Assembly: GCA_016202545.1 (NCBI GenBank)
Contig: JACQON010000002.1
Location: 37,983 to 101,982, forward strand
DNA length: 64,000 nt
Origin: Chloroflexota bacterium
GTDB taxonomy: Bacteria > Chloroflexota > Dehalococcoidia > Dehalococcoidales > JACQON01
Direction of reading: 5' to 3'
Numbering within the stretch: position 1 is the stretch's first letter; each line of letters starts with the position of its first letter. Positions 63,928 through 64,000 of the stretch are shown piece by piece. Both the position numbers and the translations under genes were made by a program. The notes under the pieces are model-generated. The model ran no database searches, was not told the origin of the DNA, and saw only the letters and a list, made by a program, of their open reading frames with translations.

Positions 63928-64000
63928 TTTCCTTTTTCCTCCTTACATTGGATAGCCTCTTGAGATTCTGAAACATTTCGGTCAATAATAGTCAGTGACC

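Overview
The window looks like a chromosomal segment of an anaerobic Chloroflexota bacterium, most likely class Dehalococcoidia. This is inferred from style and content: Chloroflexota-like housekeeping genes (argS, recG, a DAK2/FakA-like kinase, rpmB with a TTG start, rpe, mutS), solute-binding lipoproteins with long Pro/Thr/Ala linkers, several UbiD-family decarboxylases, and a selenocysteine formate dehydrogenase. No 16S rRNA or other decisive marker is present, so the class is a judgement.

Layout. (1) 0.1-2.1 kb: divergent PAP2 phosphatase and diacylglycerol-kinase-like lipid kinase. (2) 2.1-25.0 kb: about 23 kb of genes all on the minus strand, forming an organic-acid import and decarboxylation island. 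It holds three intact UbiD decarboxylases and one decayed UbiD tail. It also carries three different periplasmic-binding-protein transporters (a DctPQM TRAP system, a TctABC tripartite tricarboxylate system, and a TAXI TRAP system with three tandem binding proteins and a fused permease), two flavoprotein/ferredoxin pairs and a further FAD oxidoreductase. (3) 25.2-30.1 kb: argS, then a small accessory patch (double-hairpin repeat, tRNA-Met-like remnant, SRPBCC protein, RHH/RelE and MazEF toxin-antitoxin pairs, FRG-domain protein). (4) 30.1-42.1 kb: recG, FakA-like kinase, rpmB, and a tight argJ-argB-argD-hydrolase-argG-argH-rpe operon. (5) 42.2-48.8 kb: a stand-alone pyruvate-kinase C-terminal-like protein, a PD-(D/E)XK-like protein, a decayed copy of the mutS 3' end, an unrecognised protein with three HHT[VI][DN] repeats, a zincin-like metallopeptidase and mutS. 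(6) 49.1-50.2 kb: an orphan TRAP binding protein behind a near-consensus promoter. (7) 50.3-57.3 kb: a formate dehydrogenase operon (NuoG/GltD-like fusion, NuoE-like, NuoF-like, FdhA). FdhA is one selenoprotein gene read through a UGA at 51895-51897, with a bacterial SECIS hairpin immediately after it. (8) 57.6-64.0 kb: a tRNA-Ser 5' half broken at the anticodon loop, then a second island with amidohydrolase, UbiD and a DctPQM TRAP system that continues to the right edge.

How the genes fit together. TRAP and TTT systems probably bring in aromatic or unsaturated carboxylates. UbiD enzymes (prenylated-FMN dependent, from family knowledge; no ubiX is visible here) and the ACMSD-like amidohydrolase would (de)carboxylate them. 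The flavoprotein/ferredoxin pairs could reduce or oxidise the products. The formate dehydrogenase operon would link formate or CO2 to NAD(P)H and ferredoxin pools. Substrates cannot be read from the sequence.

The observations most worth a second look are the SECIS-equipped FdhA, the broken tRNA-Ser as a likely island boundary, the HHT-repeat protein beside a mutS remnant, stem-loops between binding protein and permease in each of the three TRAP operons, and a common signal-peptide/linker style shared by binding proteins of three unrelated families.
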